A stretch of 40,069 bases of DNA, taken from contig CAMHJX010000028.1 of the NCBI GenBank assembly GCA_946185535.1, positions 1 through 40,069 on the forward strand, written 5' to 3'. The stretch's first letter is position 1. Every line of letters starts with the position of its first letter. Shown one piece after another: positions 1-7,647 of this stretch. The notes under the pieces are model-generated. The model was given only the letters and a program-made list of their open reading frames with translations, was not told the origin of the DNA and did no database searches. The position numbers and the translations under genes are program-made. This stretch comes from an uncultured Bacteroidales bacterium. Lineage in GTDB: Bacteria > Bacteroidota > Bacteroidia > Bacteroidales > F082.

Positions 1-417
1 TGGAATTTAAGCACTTATAAAATCACAACTGAAAATCGCGGAAAACAGGAAAAGTATCACGAGTTTATCGATTTATATAAAAACCGAATTCTTTCATGGG
101 CTCTTCCTTTTATCTACATGACACCTTTAGAAGTAGTAAAGCAAATCATTACAATTAAACATGATGAAAAAACGGACGCTCCTTATGTTTGGTATGGAGA
201 AAGACGTAATTGGATTTTCCCTGAAGACGGTAAGTATATAAACCTCGAACACAAAGAAAAATGCCAATCTACATACGAATTCTTTAGCAAATTAATCTAT
301 TTGTGTATGGAAAATATAGATTGTATTCGGGATTATAAAAAATGCAAATACTACAAAAAACAATTTGATTACCAAGGTCAATCTTATGTATTTTGCAGTT
401 TCAAATCCATAAAATAG
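1..417 (+). CDS. Hypothetical protein, 5' end outside window
   Basis: The frame is open from base 1, so the gene enters from the left. An internal ATG at 118 is unlikely to be the real start, because coding-like sequence (WNLSTYKITTENRGKQ...) precedes it in frame. About 138 residues are visible. They are rich in Lys, Tyr and aromatic residues and contain several cysteines (residues about 94-131 of the visible part). I see no signal peptide, membrane segment or known motif and do not recognise the family. It is AT-rich compared with the etf genes it converges on, which fits an accessory gene. Confidence 0.6.
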   Translation, partial: WNLSTYKITTENRGKQEKYHEFIDLYKNRILSWALPFIYMTPLEVVKQIITIKHDEKTDAPYVWYGERRNWIFPEDGKYINLEHKEKCQSTYEFFSKLIYLCMENIDCIRDYKKCKYYKKQFDYQGQSYVFCSFKSIK

Positions 418-444
418 TAGAGACGTAGCGCGCTACGTCTCTAC
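417..444. repeat. 28-bp perfect palindrome (GTAGAGACG family)
   Basis: The two 14-base arms, GTAGAGACGTAGCG and its reverse complement, meet without a loop. It begins in the stop codon of the left-hand gene and lies between two convergent genes, so it could act as a bidirectional terminator, but no T-run follows. A second palindrome of the same length with the same GTAGAGACG...CGTCTCTAC arms is at 13936-13963, so this is a dispersed repeat family. Confidence 0.8.
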
Positions 445-466
445 AAACAATCGATTAAGAATCAGA

Positions 467-1489
467 TTATTTCTCAATCTCTTTTCTCAGTCTCTCCGTC
501 AGCATGGGGACAATCTTGTGCAGGTCTCCAACGATGCCGAGGTCGGCGACGCTGAAGATGGGCGCATACTTGTCCTTGTTGATGGCGATGATGAAGTCGG
601 ACTCTTCCATACCGGCCAAGTGCTGGATGGCACCGCTGATACCGCAAGCCATGTAGAGGTTCGGGCGGACGGTCTTACCCGTCTGACCCACCTGACGCTC
701 GTGAGGCATCACGCCGTTGTCGACCATAGCACGGCTCGACGAAACTTGTCCGCCAAGCACATCGGCCAAAGCCTGCAGCTTGTCGAAGCCTTCCTTGTTG
801 TGGACGCCACGACCGCCGGAGACCAAGATCTTTGCATCAGCGATGTCGACCATGGCCTTGTCTTCCTTGATGGTCTCAACGAGTTTCACCTTGAACTTGC
901 TGGTGTCGAACTTCGGCGCGAAGACAGTGACCACGCCTTGGCGGCCTTCTTGGCGTTGACGCTTCTGCATCACGCCAGGACGCACGGTCGACATCTGCGG
1001 ACGGGTGTTCGGGCAAATGATGGTGGCCATTAGGTTGCCGCCGAAAGCGGGACGCGTCATGCGGAACTGCGGCTCGCCGTTACTCTTCTCGTCGCTGACG
1101 ACTTCGAGCTTGGTGCAGTCTGCGGTCAGACCGGTCTTCAGACGCGAAGCGATACGCGGAGCCATGTCACGGCCAATGGTGGTAGCACCATAGAGCACGA
1201 TATTGGGGCAACGCTCCTTGACGATCTGGTCGACGACCTGCGAGTATTGCTCACTCAGATAGTCTTTCAGTTCGGGGCAGTCGGCGACGATGACCTCGTC
1301 AGCACCGAATTCAATGAGTTTCTGGGCTTGGTCTTTGATGCCGTAACCCAGCAGCATGGCAACGACTTTCTCACCAAGGGAATCGGCAAGATCGCGGGCC
1401 TTTCCTAAAAGTTCGAAAGCAACGGATTGGATGTTACCTTCACGCTGTTCAGCGAAAACGAATACGTTCTTATAATCTTTCAATTCCAT
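467..1489 (-). CDS. etfA: Electron transfer flavoprotein subunit alpha
   Basis: 340 residues, full length for EtfA. The C-terminal FAD-binding domain is clear at residues 268-294 (GQTGKTVRPNLYMACGISGA, then QHLAGM), followed by the usual INKDKYAPIFSVADLGIVGD segment. The N-terminal half is the Rossmann-like domain that pairs with EtfB. Last gene of the lysine fermentation cluster, 11 bases after etfB. With EtfB it exchanges electrons with butyryl-CoA dehydrogenase. In butyrate-forming anaerobes this complex commonly couples crotonyl-CoA reduction by NADH to ferredoxin reduction; that role is inferred here from context. Confidence 0.95.
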   Translation of the reverse strand: MELKDYKNVFVFAEQREGNIQSVAFELLGKARDLADSLGEKVVAMLLGYGIKDQAQKLIEFGADEVIVADCPELKDYLSEQYSQVVDQIVKERCPNIVLYGATTIGRDMAPRIASRLKTGLTADCTKLEVVSDEKSNGEPQFRMTRPAFGGNLMATIICPNTRPQMSTVRPGVMQKRQRQEGRQGVVTVFAPKFDTSKFKVKLVETIKEDKAMVDIADAKILVSGGRGVHNKEGFDKLQALADVLGGQVSSSRAMVDNGVMPHERQVGQTGKTVRPNLYMACGISGAIQHLAGMEESDFIIAINKDKYAPIFSVADLGIVGDLHKIVPMLTERLRKEIEK

Positions 1490-1500
1490 GGCTGTAACTT

Positions 1501-2283
1501 TTAGATGATGTGTTTTTCTTTCAATTTATTGACAATCAGCTCGACGGCTTCTTCTTCGCTCACTTCGTGGACTTCGCCCGGGGCCTTCATGGCCTTCGGG
1601 AACGACTGGAACACCTTGGTGGGTGAACCAGAGAGACCCAGCTTCGTTTCGTCGTAGTCGATCTTATCGGCGCCCCAGACCTCAACCTCGCGGTTGTAGG
1701 CCTCGACGATACCGCTCACGGTCATGTAACGAGGTTCAAAGGCTGATGCGAGGACGGTCAGCAGGCACTTGCCTTCCACTTCGAGAACCTGGACACTGTC
1801 CTCATTCTCCTTGTGGACTTGCAGGTTGCCGTTGGGCAACAGCTTTGCGTCGCAGACGTATGTGACCTGAGGCAGACCGAGGTGCTCGGCCATTTCAGGA
1901 CCCACTTGTGCGGTGTCGCCATCGATGGCCTGACGGCCGGCGATGATCAAATCATAGTCCAACGAGCGGCAGAGTCCGGCGATGGCATACGAGGTAGCCA
2001 GCGTGTCGGAGCCTGCGAACTTACGGTCGGAGAGCAGGATGGCACGGTCGGCACCCATGGCGAAGGCTTCGCGCATGATGACGTCGGCTTGCGGAGGTCC
2101 CATCGAGATGACAGTGACCTTGGCGCCGAACTGGTCTTTCAGACGCAGGGCGAGTTCGAGACCGCCCTTGTCGTCGGGGTTCATGATGCTCGGAACGCCT
2201 TCACGAATCAGCGTACCCTTTACCGGATCAATCTTGATTTCGGTGGTATCCGGAACTTGCTTGATACAAACGATAATATTCAT
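1501..2283 (-). CDS. etfB: Electron transfer flavoprotein subunit beta
   Basis: 260 residues. It starts MNIIVCIKQVPDTTEIKIDP, the usual N-terminus of EtfB partners of anaerobic butyryl-CoA dehydrogenases. The nucleotide/FAD-binding stretches GPPQA (about residues 62-66) and SDRKFAGSDTLATS (about 84-97) are present. It sits 15 bases after bcd and 11 before etfA, so the three genes are surely co-transcribed. The similarity to bifurcating-type EtfB proteins is by eye; the bifurcating function is inference. Confidence 0.95.
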   Translation of the reverse strand: MNIIVCIKQVPDTTEIKIDPVKGTLIREGVPSIMNPDDKGGLELALRLKDQFGAKVTVISMGPPQADVIMREAFAMGADRAILLSDRKFAGSDTLATSYAIAGLCRSLDYDLIIAGRQAIDGDTAQVGPEMAEHLGLPQVTYVCDAKLLPNGNLQVHKENEDSVQVLEVEGKCLLTVLASAFEPRYMTVSGIVEAYNREVEVWGADKIDYDETKLGLSGSPTKVFQSFPKAMKAPGEVHEVSEEEAVELIVNKLKEKHII

Positions 2284-2298
2284 ACTGCTTCCCTCCTA

Positions 2299-3438
2299 TT
2301 ATTTGAACAAATGACCGGCAATGACCATGCGCTGGACTTCCGATGTACCTTCGTAAATCTCCGTAATCTTGGCGTCGCGCATCATGCGCTCCACAGGATA
2401 CTCGCGGGTGTAGCCATAACCGCCATGGAACTGCACGGCCTTGGTCGTGACTTCCATAGCCGTTTCAGCGGCAAAGAGCTTTGCCATAGCTGCATCGGCC
2501 GAATACGGGATGCCATTGTCTTTCTTCCAAGCGGCGCTGCGCACGAGGAAACGGGCAGCCTCGACCTTCGTCTTAAGGTCGGCCATCTGGAATTGGGTGT
2601 TCTGGAACTGGGCAATGGCTTTGCCAAACTGCTTGCGTTCCTTCGTATACTTAACGGTCTCATCCATAGCACCTTGAGCGATACCCAAAGCCTGCGAGGC
2701 GATACCGATACGGCCACCGTCCAAGGTCTTCATGGCGATGCTGAAGCCCTTGCCGAGTTGGCCAAGGAGGTTCTCCTTCGGCACTTCGCAGTTTTCGAAA
2801 ATCAACTCGCAAGTCGCGCTGCCACGGATACCCATCTTCAGCTCCTTCTTGCCGATGCTGAAGCCGGGCATACCCTTCTCAACGATGAAGGCGGAGATGC
2901 CCTTCGTGCCCTTCGACTTGTCGGTCATGGCCATGACGATGAACACGTTGGCGTAAGATGCGTTGGTGATGAAGATCTTGGTGCCGTTGAGGATCCACTT
3001 GTCGCCAGCGTCAACGGCGGTCGTCTGCTGCATGGCGGCATCGGTGCCGGCGTTGGGCTCGGTCAATCCGAAAGCGCCAATCCATTCACCCGAGGCGAGT
3101 TTGGGCAGGTACTTCATCTTCTGTTCCTCGGTGCCGTTCTCCAAGATGGGAGCCATGCACAAGGAGGTGTGGGCCGAGAGGACGACGCCCGTGGTAGCGC
3201 ACACTCTCGACAGTTCTTCGACGGCCATGATGTACATCTGGACCGTGCCGCCTGCGCCACCGTATTGCTTCGGAATCGGGATGCCCATCAGTCCGAGTTT
3301 GCCCATCTTTTCGACGGTCTCCATCGGGAAGCGCTCCTGCTCATCGACTTCGGCAGCCAAAGGCTTTACTTCATTCTCTGCAAACGAACGGATCATCTGC
3401 AGGAAGAGTTGTTCTGTCTTTGAATAACTAAAATCCAT
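2299..3438 (-). CDS. bcd: Butyryl-CoA (short-chain acyl-CoA) dehydrogenase
   Basis: 379 residues, normal for the acyl-CoA dehydrogenase family. FAD/substrate-binding stretches FGLTEPNAGTDA and NGTKIFITNA lie in the middle domain. The catalytic base is the Glu of IYEGTSEVQR (E363). It reduces crotonyl-CoA, made by Kal or Crt, to butyryl-CoA with electrons from the EtfAB pair just downstream. Start: ATG at 3438 gives the typical MDFSYSKTEQLFLQMIRSFAENEV opening. A 90-base repeat hairpin separates it from hbd. Confidence 0.95.
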   Translation of the reverse strand: MDFSYSKTEQLFLQMIRSFAENEVKPLAAEVDEQERFPMETVEKMGKLGLMGIPIPKQYGGAGGTVQMYIMAVEELSRVCATTGVVLSAHTSLCMAPILENGTEEQKMKYLPKLASGEWIGAFGLTEPNAGTDAAMQQTTAVDAGDKWILNGTKIFITNASYANVFIVMAMTDKSKGTKGISAFIVEKGMPGFSIGKKELKMGIRGSATCELIFENCEVPKENLLGQLGKGFSIAMKTLDGGRIGIASQALGIAQGAMDETVKYTKERKQFGKAIAQFQNTQFQMADLKTKVEAARFLVRSAAWKKDNGIPYSADAAMAKLFAAETAMEVTTKAVQFHGGYGYTREYPVERMMRDAKITEIYEGTSEVQRMVIAGHLFK

Positions 3439-3453
3439 TTTTTATCAGTTTGT

Positions 3454-3543
3454 AGTTGGGAGTTGTTCAGTTATTCAGTTCTCATTTCATCCAGCCTTTC
3501 AATTATTAACTGAACAACTGAACAACTGAGCAACTGAACAACT
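3454..3543. repeat. Hairpin of 8-base tandem repeats (bcd/hbd junction)
   Basis: The right arm holds about four and a half copies of an 8-base unit (AACTGAAC). The left arm (about 3459-3480) carries the reverse complement, GTTCAGTT-like. The spacer is about 30 bases. Together they can form a long imperfect stem between hbd and bcd. It belongs to the architectural family described under findings. Confidence 0.75.
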
Positions 3544-3553
3544 CATTCAATTT

Positions 3554-4390
3554 TTAATACTTATAAAAACCTTCACCCGTTTTACGACCGAGCAAGCCGG
3601 CTCTCACCATCTTGCGGAGCAAGGGATGAGGACGGTATTTCGGGTCGCCGAACTCTTTGTACAACACTTCCATGATGGCGAGGTTGACATCGTTTCCGAT
3701 AAGGTCGGCCAAAGCCAAAGGACCCATCGGGTGGTTGGCACCCAGCTTCATGCACTTGTCGATATCCTCAGCGCTGGCGATGCCGTCGGCCAAGATGCCA
3801 ACAGCTTCATTGATCATCGGGATGAGGATGCGGTTGACGACAAAGCCAGGAGCTTCCTTCACTTCTACGGGCTGTTTGCCAATGGAGGTGGCGAGTTCAA
3901 CGATGCACTTAGTCACCTCATCGCTAGTCAGTTGACCTTTGATGACCTCAACTAATTCCATACGGTCGGCGGGGTTGAAGAAGTGCATACCGATGAATTG
4001 GGTAGGACGGTTCGTGCAGGCAGCGATCTCAGTGATCGACAGCGAGGACGAGTTGGTGGCAAAGATGGTTTCGGGCTTGCAGATCTTGTCAAGCTCCATG
4101 AAGACATCTTTCTTCAGTTGCATCTCCTCGACGGCGGCCTCAATCACGAGGTCGGCATCGGCGAAGGTGGCATAGTCGGTCGTGGTGGAGATGTTCTTCA
4201 GCAGAGCATCAACGGCCTCTTGGGTCATCTTGCCTTTCTCCACCAGCTTACCGTAACCTTTTGCGATGGAAGCCATAGCCTTATCGAGGCTGGCTTGCGT
4301 GCGGCTCTTCATGACGACGGGCATCTTGGCGGCGAATGCCTTCACGATACCTTTAGCCATGGTGCCGGTTCCGATAACACAGATTTTCAT
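3554..4390 (-). CDS. hbd: 3-hydroxybutyryl-CoA dehydrogenase
   Basis: 278 residues. The N-terminal NAD-binding Rossmann motif is IGTGTMAKG (residues 6-14). The catalytic pair is H136 in [15 protein letters not shown] and E148. The C-terminal helical dimer domain ends [14 protein letters not shown], typical for the family. It interconverts 3-hydroxybutyryl-CoA and acetoacetyl-CoA, and with Crt links crotonyl-CoA to the acetoacetyl-CoA pool. Flanked on both sides by repeat hairpins but in line with the rest of the operon. Confidence 0.95.
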   Translation of the reverse strand: MKICVIGTGTMAKGIVKAFAAKMPVVMKSRTQASLDKAMASIAKGYGKLVEKGKMTQEAVDALLKNISTTTDYATFADADLVIEAAVEEMQLKKDVFMELDKICKPETIFATNSSSLSITEIAACTNRPTQFIGMHFFNPADRMELVEVIKGQLTSDEVTKCIVELATSIGKQPVEVKEAPGFVVNRILIPMINEAVGILADGIASAEDIDKCMKLGANHPMGPLALADLIGNDVNLAIMEVLYKEFGDPKYRPHPLLRKMVRAGLLGRKTGEGFYKY

Positions 4391-4436
4391 GATTTGATTA
4401 TTTATTGTTGATTTGAATGATTGATGTTCTTTATTT

Positions 4437-4511
4437 GACTTCGGGACTTCGAGACTTCGGGACCTCGGGGTTTGACCTGTCTCGCAGTCTCGTAGTCTCG
4501 CAGTCTCGTGT
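4437..4511. repeat. Hairpin of 8-base tandem repeats (hbd/crt junction)
   Basis: The left arm is four copies of GACTTCGG-like 8-mers. The right arm is four copies of GTCTCGCA-like 8-mers. The arms are complementary at about six of eight positions per unit (core CGRGAC against GTCTCG). It ends two bases before the crt stop codon. Confidence 0.75.
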
Positions 4512-4513
4512 CA

Positions 4514-5293
4514 TTATTTCCCTACAAACTTCGCAGGCCTCTTCTCCAGAAACGCTGTCATACCTTCCTTTTGGTCCTCGGTGGCGAAGCACTTGCCGAA
4601 GGCGGTGTTCTCCAACTCGATGGCGTCGGCTGCAATCAGGTCGTAACTCTCGTTGATGCACTGCTTGGCGTATGCGATGGCCAAAGGCGCGTTGGCGACC
4701 ATCTTCTGAGCGGTCTCCATCACCTTGTCCATCAGTTCCTCGGGCTCATAGACGGCATTCACCAAGCCGATGCGCAGAGCTTCGTCGGCACGGATGGCCT
4801 TGCCTGTGTAGATCATCTCCTTGGCATAGCCTTGTCCGATGAGTTTGGCCAGACGGTAGGTGCCGCTGAAACCGGGCGTGATGCCCAGTCCCACTTCGGG
4901 CTGACCGAACTTGGCCTTCGACGAGGCGTAACGGAAGTCGCAAGCCATAGCCAACTCGCAGCCACCGCCAAGGCAGAAGCCGTTGACGGCAGCGATGACG
5001 GGTATCGGCAGCGTCTCGATCTTGCGAAACGCGATGGCGCCGAGTTTGCTGAACTCGTAGCCTTCCTTCTCATAGAGGTGTACCATCTCGGAGATGTCGG
5101 CACCGGCCACAAAGGCCTTCTCGCCGTCGCCCGTGATGATGAGGACACGCGTCTGCTTCGTGTCGAGGTTGCTCACGAAGTCGTCGATCTCCTTCAGGAC
5201 AGTGGAATTGAGCGCGTTGAGCGACTTGGGTGCCGACACTTTCATGACGGCGATTTGGTCGTGCTGCTCAATCTTCAAAAAGGTGTATTCCAT
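4514..5293 (-). CDS. crt: Enoyl-CoA hydratase / crotonase
   Basis: 259 residues, full crotonase fold. Oxyanion-hole segments are FVAGADI (61-67) and LGGGCEL (108-114). Both catalytic glutamates are present: E113 in GGGCEL and E133 in GQPEVGLG. It hydrates crotonyl-CoA to 3-hydroxybutyryl-CoA. It lies 11 bases after atoA and is followed by a repeat hairpin and hbd. Substrate assignment is from context. Confidence 0.93.
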   Translation of the reverse strand: MEYTFLKIEQHDQIAVMKVSAPKSLNALNSTVLKEIDDFVSNLDTKQTRVLIITGDGEKAFVAGADISEMVHLYEKEGYEFSKLGAIAFRKIETLPIPVIAAVNGFCLGGGCELAMACDFRYASSKAKFGQPEVGLGITPGFSGTYRLAKLIGQGYAKEMIYTGKAIRADEALRIGLVNAVYEPEELMDKVMETAQKMVANAPLAIAYAKQCINESYDLIAADAIELENTAFGKCFATEDQKEGMTAFLEKRPAKFVGK

Positions 5294-5304
5294 GTCCGCA
5301 GGGA

Positions 5305-5964
5305 TTAGATGTCCATGGGTTTCAGGTCGGGGCTGATGATGAGCTTGGCCTCGGTGGCGGCTTGCACCTGCTCGACGGTGAACTCAGGATGGATTTCCTT
5401 CAGGACGATGCCTTCGGGCGTGATGTCCATGACACCCATCTCCGTGATGATCATGTTGACTTGACCAGCGGCAGTCAGGGGCAGCGTGCACTCCTTCAGG
5501 ATCTTGGGAGCACCCTTTTGGGTGTGTTCCATGGTGAGGATCACGCGCTTGGCACCGACCACGAGGTCCATGGCACCGCCCATACCGGGAGCCATCTTGC
5601 CAGGGATGATCCAGTTGGCGAGGTTGCCTTTCTCATCCACTTGCAAAGCGCCGAGGAACGACACATTCACATGGCCGCCACGGATGATGGCGAACGAAGT
5701 GGCTGAGTCGAAGGTGCAGGCACCGGGCAGCAGCGTGATGGCGCCACCACCGGCGTTGATGAGGTTCTTGTCTTCCTTGCCTTCCTCGGGGGTCGGGCCC
5801 ATGCCCATGGCACCGTTCTCGGTCTGGAGGGTCACGGTGACACCTTCGGGAAGGTAGTTAGGAATCAAAGTCGGGATGCCAATACCCAGATTGACAACGT
5901 CGCCGTCGTGCAGTTCCTTGGCAGCACGCTTGGCGATAACTTCTCTCATTTCATTTTTGTCCAT
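5305..5964 (-). CDS. atoA: CoA-transferase subunit B (butyrate/acetoacetate type)
   Basis: 219 residues. The active-site glutamate is E49 in [13 protein letters not shown], which forms the glutamyl-CoA thioester in class I CoA-transferases. The N-terminal [16 protein letters not shown] is also typical. It should form a complex with the A subunit encoded at 18518-19168, moving CoA from butyryl-CoA to acetoacetate made by Kce. The two subunit genes, normally adjacent, here bracket the lysine-specific genes. Confidence 0.93.
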   Translation of the reverse strand: MDKNEMREVIAKRAAKELHDGDVVNLGIGIPTLIPNYLPEGVTVTLQTENGAMGMGPTPEEGKEDKNLINAGGGAITLLPGACTFDSATSFAIIRGGHVNVSFLGALQVDEKGNLANWIIPGKMAPGMGGAMDLVVGAKRVILTMEHTQKGAPKILKECTLPLTAAGQVNMIITEMGVMDITPEGIVLKEIHPEFTVEQVQAATEAKLIISPDLKPMDI

Positions 5965-6023
5965 AGTGTGTTGTTATTTAAAGATTTAACTATTTGTTGT
6001 TAAGTTGTTTCTTTTGTTTTATT

Positions 6024-6102
6024 TGGCTGTTAGCTTTTAGCTGTTAGCAATTAGCTTGGCAGCACCTAGGCTAACAGCTAATTGCTAATAGCTAACTGCC
6101 AA
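6024..6102. repeat. Hairpin of 7-base tandem repeats (kamE/atoA junction)
   Basis: The left arm is TTAGC-type heptamers (TTTTAGC, TGTTAGC, AATTAGC). The right arm is their reverse complement (GCTAATAGCTAAC...). Stem about 33 bases, imperfect, with a short centre around GGCAGCACCTAGGC. It ends just before the kamE stop codon. Confidence 0.8.
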
Positions 6103-6108
6103 AAATCA

Positions 6109-6897
6109 TTATTTCATACCTCTTTTTACCATTTCTTGAACCACAAATGAAGCCACATCGTCGGCATAGGTGTTCATGCCGAAGCCAGCGTCGAAGCCTA
6201 GTTCCTTGGCTAATTCGTGGGTGATACGGGCACCGCCACAGCAGCAGATCATCTTGTCGCGCAGGCCCTCGGCCTCCATCAATTCGATGAAGTTGGTCAT
6301 GTTGTGAATGTGGACGTCCTTTTGGGTCACGGTCTGCGATACGAGCAGCGCGTCGGCGTGGAGTTCGATACCCTTGGCGATAAGCTCCTCGTTGGGCACC
6401 TGCGAGCCGAGGTTGTAAGCGTCAATCATCTCGTAACGCTCCAGTCCGTAGTGGCCGGCATAGCCCTTCATGTTCATGATGGCATCGATACCCACGGTGT
6501 GGGCGTCGGTACCCGTCGAGGCGCCGACGATGACGATCTTGCGGCCGATGTTCTCCTTGATGTACTTGTCGGTCTCGTACATGTCCATCGTCGTGGATTC
6601 CACCTTCGGCACATAGATGGTCGAATAGTCGACGGTGTGCGTGCAACTACCATAGCAGTTGACGAAGGTGAAACCGGGCGTCAGTTCCCTGTAATACACC
6701 ACGCTGGGGTTTTCCAATCCCATCTTCTTCAGCAGCAACTTGGCGGCTTCCACGGCCTCGGCGCCGCATGGCACGGGCAGCGTGAAGCTCAACTGCATCT
6801 TGCCGTCGTTCATGGTGTCGCCATAGGGCTTTATCTTGGTGAGGTCTAGGGTTTTGTCGTAATCCTTGGCCTCCATTGAATACAATCCTTCGCTCAT
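6109..6897 (-). CDS. kamE: Lysine 5,6-aminomutase beta subunit (B12-binding)
   Basis: 262 residues. The adenosylcobalamin motif DxHxxG is D131-A-H133-T-V-G136. The PLP-binding lysine is K144 in MNMKG, the same number as in the well-studied clostridial enzyme. With KamD it moves the terminal amino group of beta-lysine from C6 to C5, giving 3,5-diaminohexanoate. In this cluster it is separated from kamD by a transposase gene and REP-like hairpins, although the two are normally adjacent. Confidence 0.97.
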   Translation of the reverse strand: MSEGLYSMEAKDYDKTLDLTKIKPYGDTMNDGKMQLSFTLPVPCGAEAVEAAKLLLKKMGLENPSVVYYRELTPGFTFVNCYGSCTHTVDYSTIYVPKVESTTMDMYETDKYIKENIGRKIVIVGASTGTDAHTVGIDAIMNMKGYAGHYGLERYEMIDAYNLGSQVPNEELIAKGIELHADALLVSQTVTQKDVHIHNMTNFIELMEAEGLRDKMICCCGGARITHELAKELGFDAGFGMNTYADDVASFVVQEMVKRGMK

Positions 6898-6930
6898 TGT
6901 TTGTTGTTTTTATTCTTGATATTCTTTTGT

Positions 6931-7383
6931 TCACTCATCTTTGAGGAAATAGCGTTCGTCGATTTCAACGCCATGATCCTCAAGCAACTTTCTATATTCG
7001 GCAGGGAATTCACATTTTTTGTGATGTTCCTTCTGCCCTTTGATGTAATTCGTAACCGTTTCGACATCACTGCTTTTCTTCGACAGGGCCGCATAACCTT
7101 CTGCCCATCCGATGAAGTCGGGGAAGTTAGGTTGCGTCTTCAGCCATTTGCTCGACTTTTCCTTGAGCTCCTTCATGAAGTCTGACAGTGCGATGGTGGG
7201 ATGCAGGTCGACCAGCATGTGGATGTGATTGGGCATTCCGCCGATTCTGTAGAGGTGTGACTTCTTGTTTTTCACGATGCCATACAGATACGCATAGAGT
7301 TCCCTCTCGTGGTCTTCCACGATGGTATCCTGACCGTATTTGGTCCGGAACACTATGTGATATATGGATTGTGTGTAGCTCAT
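6931..7383 (-). CDS. IS200-like / REP-associated tyrosine transposase (Y1 family)
   Basis: 150 residues. It has the HUH metal site H53-I-H55 within GGMPNHIHMLVDLHPT and a candidate catalytic tyrosine Y113 in TNYIKGQKEHH, plus the family signature GWAEGYAALS. These enzymes nick single-stranded DNA at hairpins. No accessory tnpB gene and no obvious IS end pair is present. Upstream (7415-7646) are several hairpins of REP type, which suggests a domesticated REP-type transposase. It lies in operon orientation between kamD and kamE, 33 bases before kamE. Confidence 0.9.
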   Translation of the reverse strand: MSYTQSIYHIVFRTKYGQDTIVEDHERELYAYLYGIVKNKKSHLYRIGGMPNHIHMLVDLHPTIALSDFMKELKEKSSKWLKTQPNFPDFIGWAEGYAALSKKSSDVETVTNYIKGQKEHHKKCEFPAEYRKLLEDHGVEIDERYFLKDE

Positions 7384-7414
7384 GTTTACTTGTGTCTTGC
7401 CTGTCGGGGTGCTG

Positions 7415-7475
7415 CCGTAGGTCGCGACCTACGGTTACGCGATGTTCGACCTTTCAGGTCGTGAGGCACTCGGCA
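7415..7475. repeat. Palindrome cluster upstream of the transposase
   Basis: A 20-base perfect palindrome at 7415-7434 (arms CCGTAGGTCG/CGACCTACGG) is followed by CGACCT-TTC-AGGTCG at 7447-7461. An outer TGCCG/CGGCA pair (7413-7417 and 7471-7475) can close a compound structure. These are candidate recognition sites for the adjacent Y1 transposase; that link is inference. Confidence 0.7.
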
Positions 7476-7551
7476 ACCTAGTTATGTCATTCAGTCACTT
7501 GTCATCTTTAGTTGTTACTCACTTATGTTAGTTGTTCTCTTGGGTGTCGCC

Positions 7552-7646
7552 GCGTCTGAAAGACGCAACTTCCTTATCCGTATGTAAGCGAAGCGCAACT
7601 TACGGGACGAAGCGCAGCACACAGCAGTCTCCGCCCGAAGGGCGCA
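7552..7646. repeat. Three REP-like hairpins with a shared CGCAACT tail
   Basis: Three short hairpins, each with GAA in the loop and the same tail. GCGTCT-GAA-AGACGC is at 7552-7566 followed by AACTT. A bulged GTAAG...CTTAC stem is at about 7584-7603, with an inner GCG-AA-GCGC followed by AACTT. CGCCC-GAA-GGGCG is at 7632-7644 followed by CAACT. The stems differ but the tail is constant. They lie between the end of kamD and the transposase. Tail-only copies (GGGCGCAACTTTT) occur near 20546 and 20899. Confidence 0.65.
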
Positions 7647-7647
7647 A

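Noticed and set aside
1813-3423. Long plus-strand open frame over etfB and bcd (536 codons)
   Set aside because: It is antisense to two clear, conserved genes. Long antisense frames are common over GC-rich codon-biased genes, and the translation looks like no protein. The same holds for the frames at 7837-9189 and 30210-31640.
3454-3543. CRISPR array at the tandem-repeat elements
   Set aside because: The units are only 7-8 bases and contiguous, with no spacers and no cas genes.
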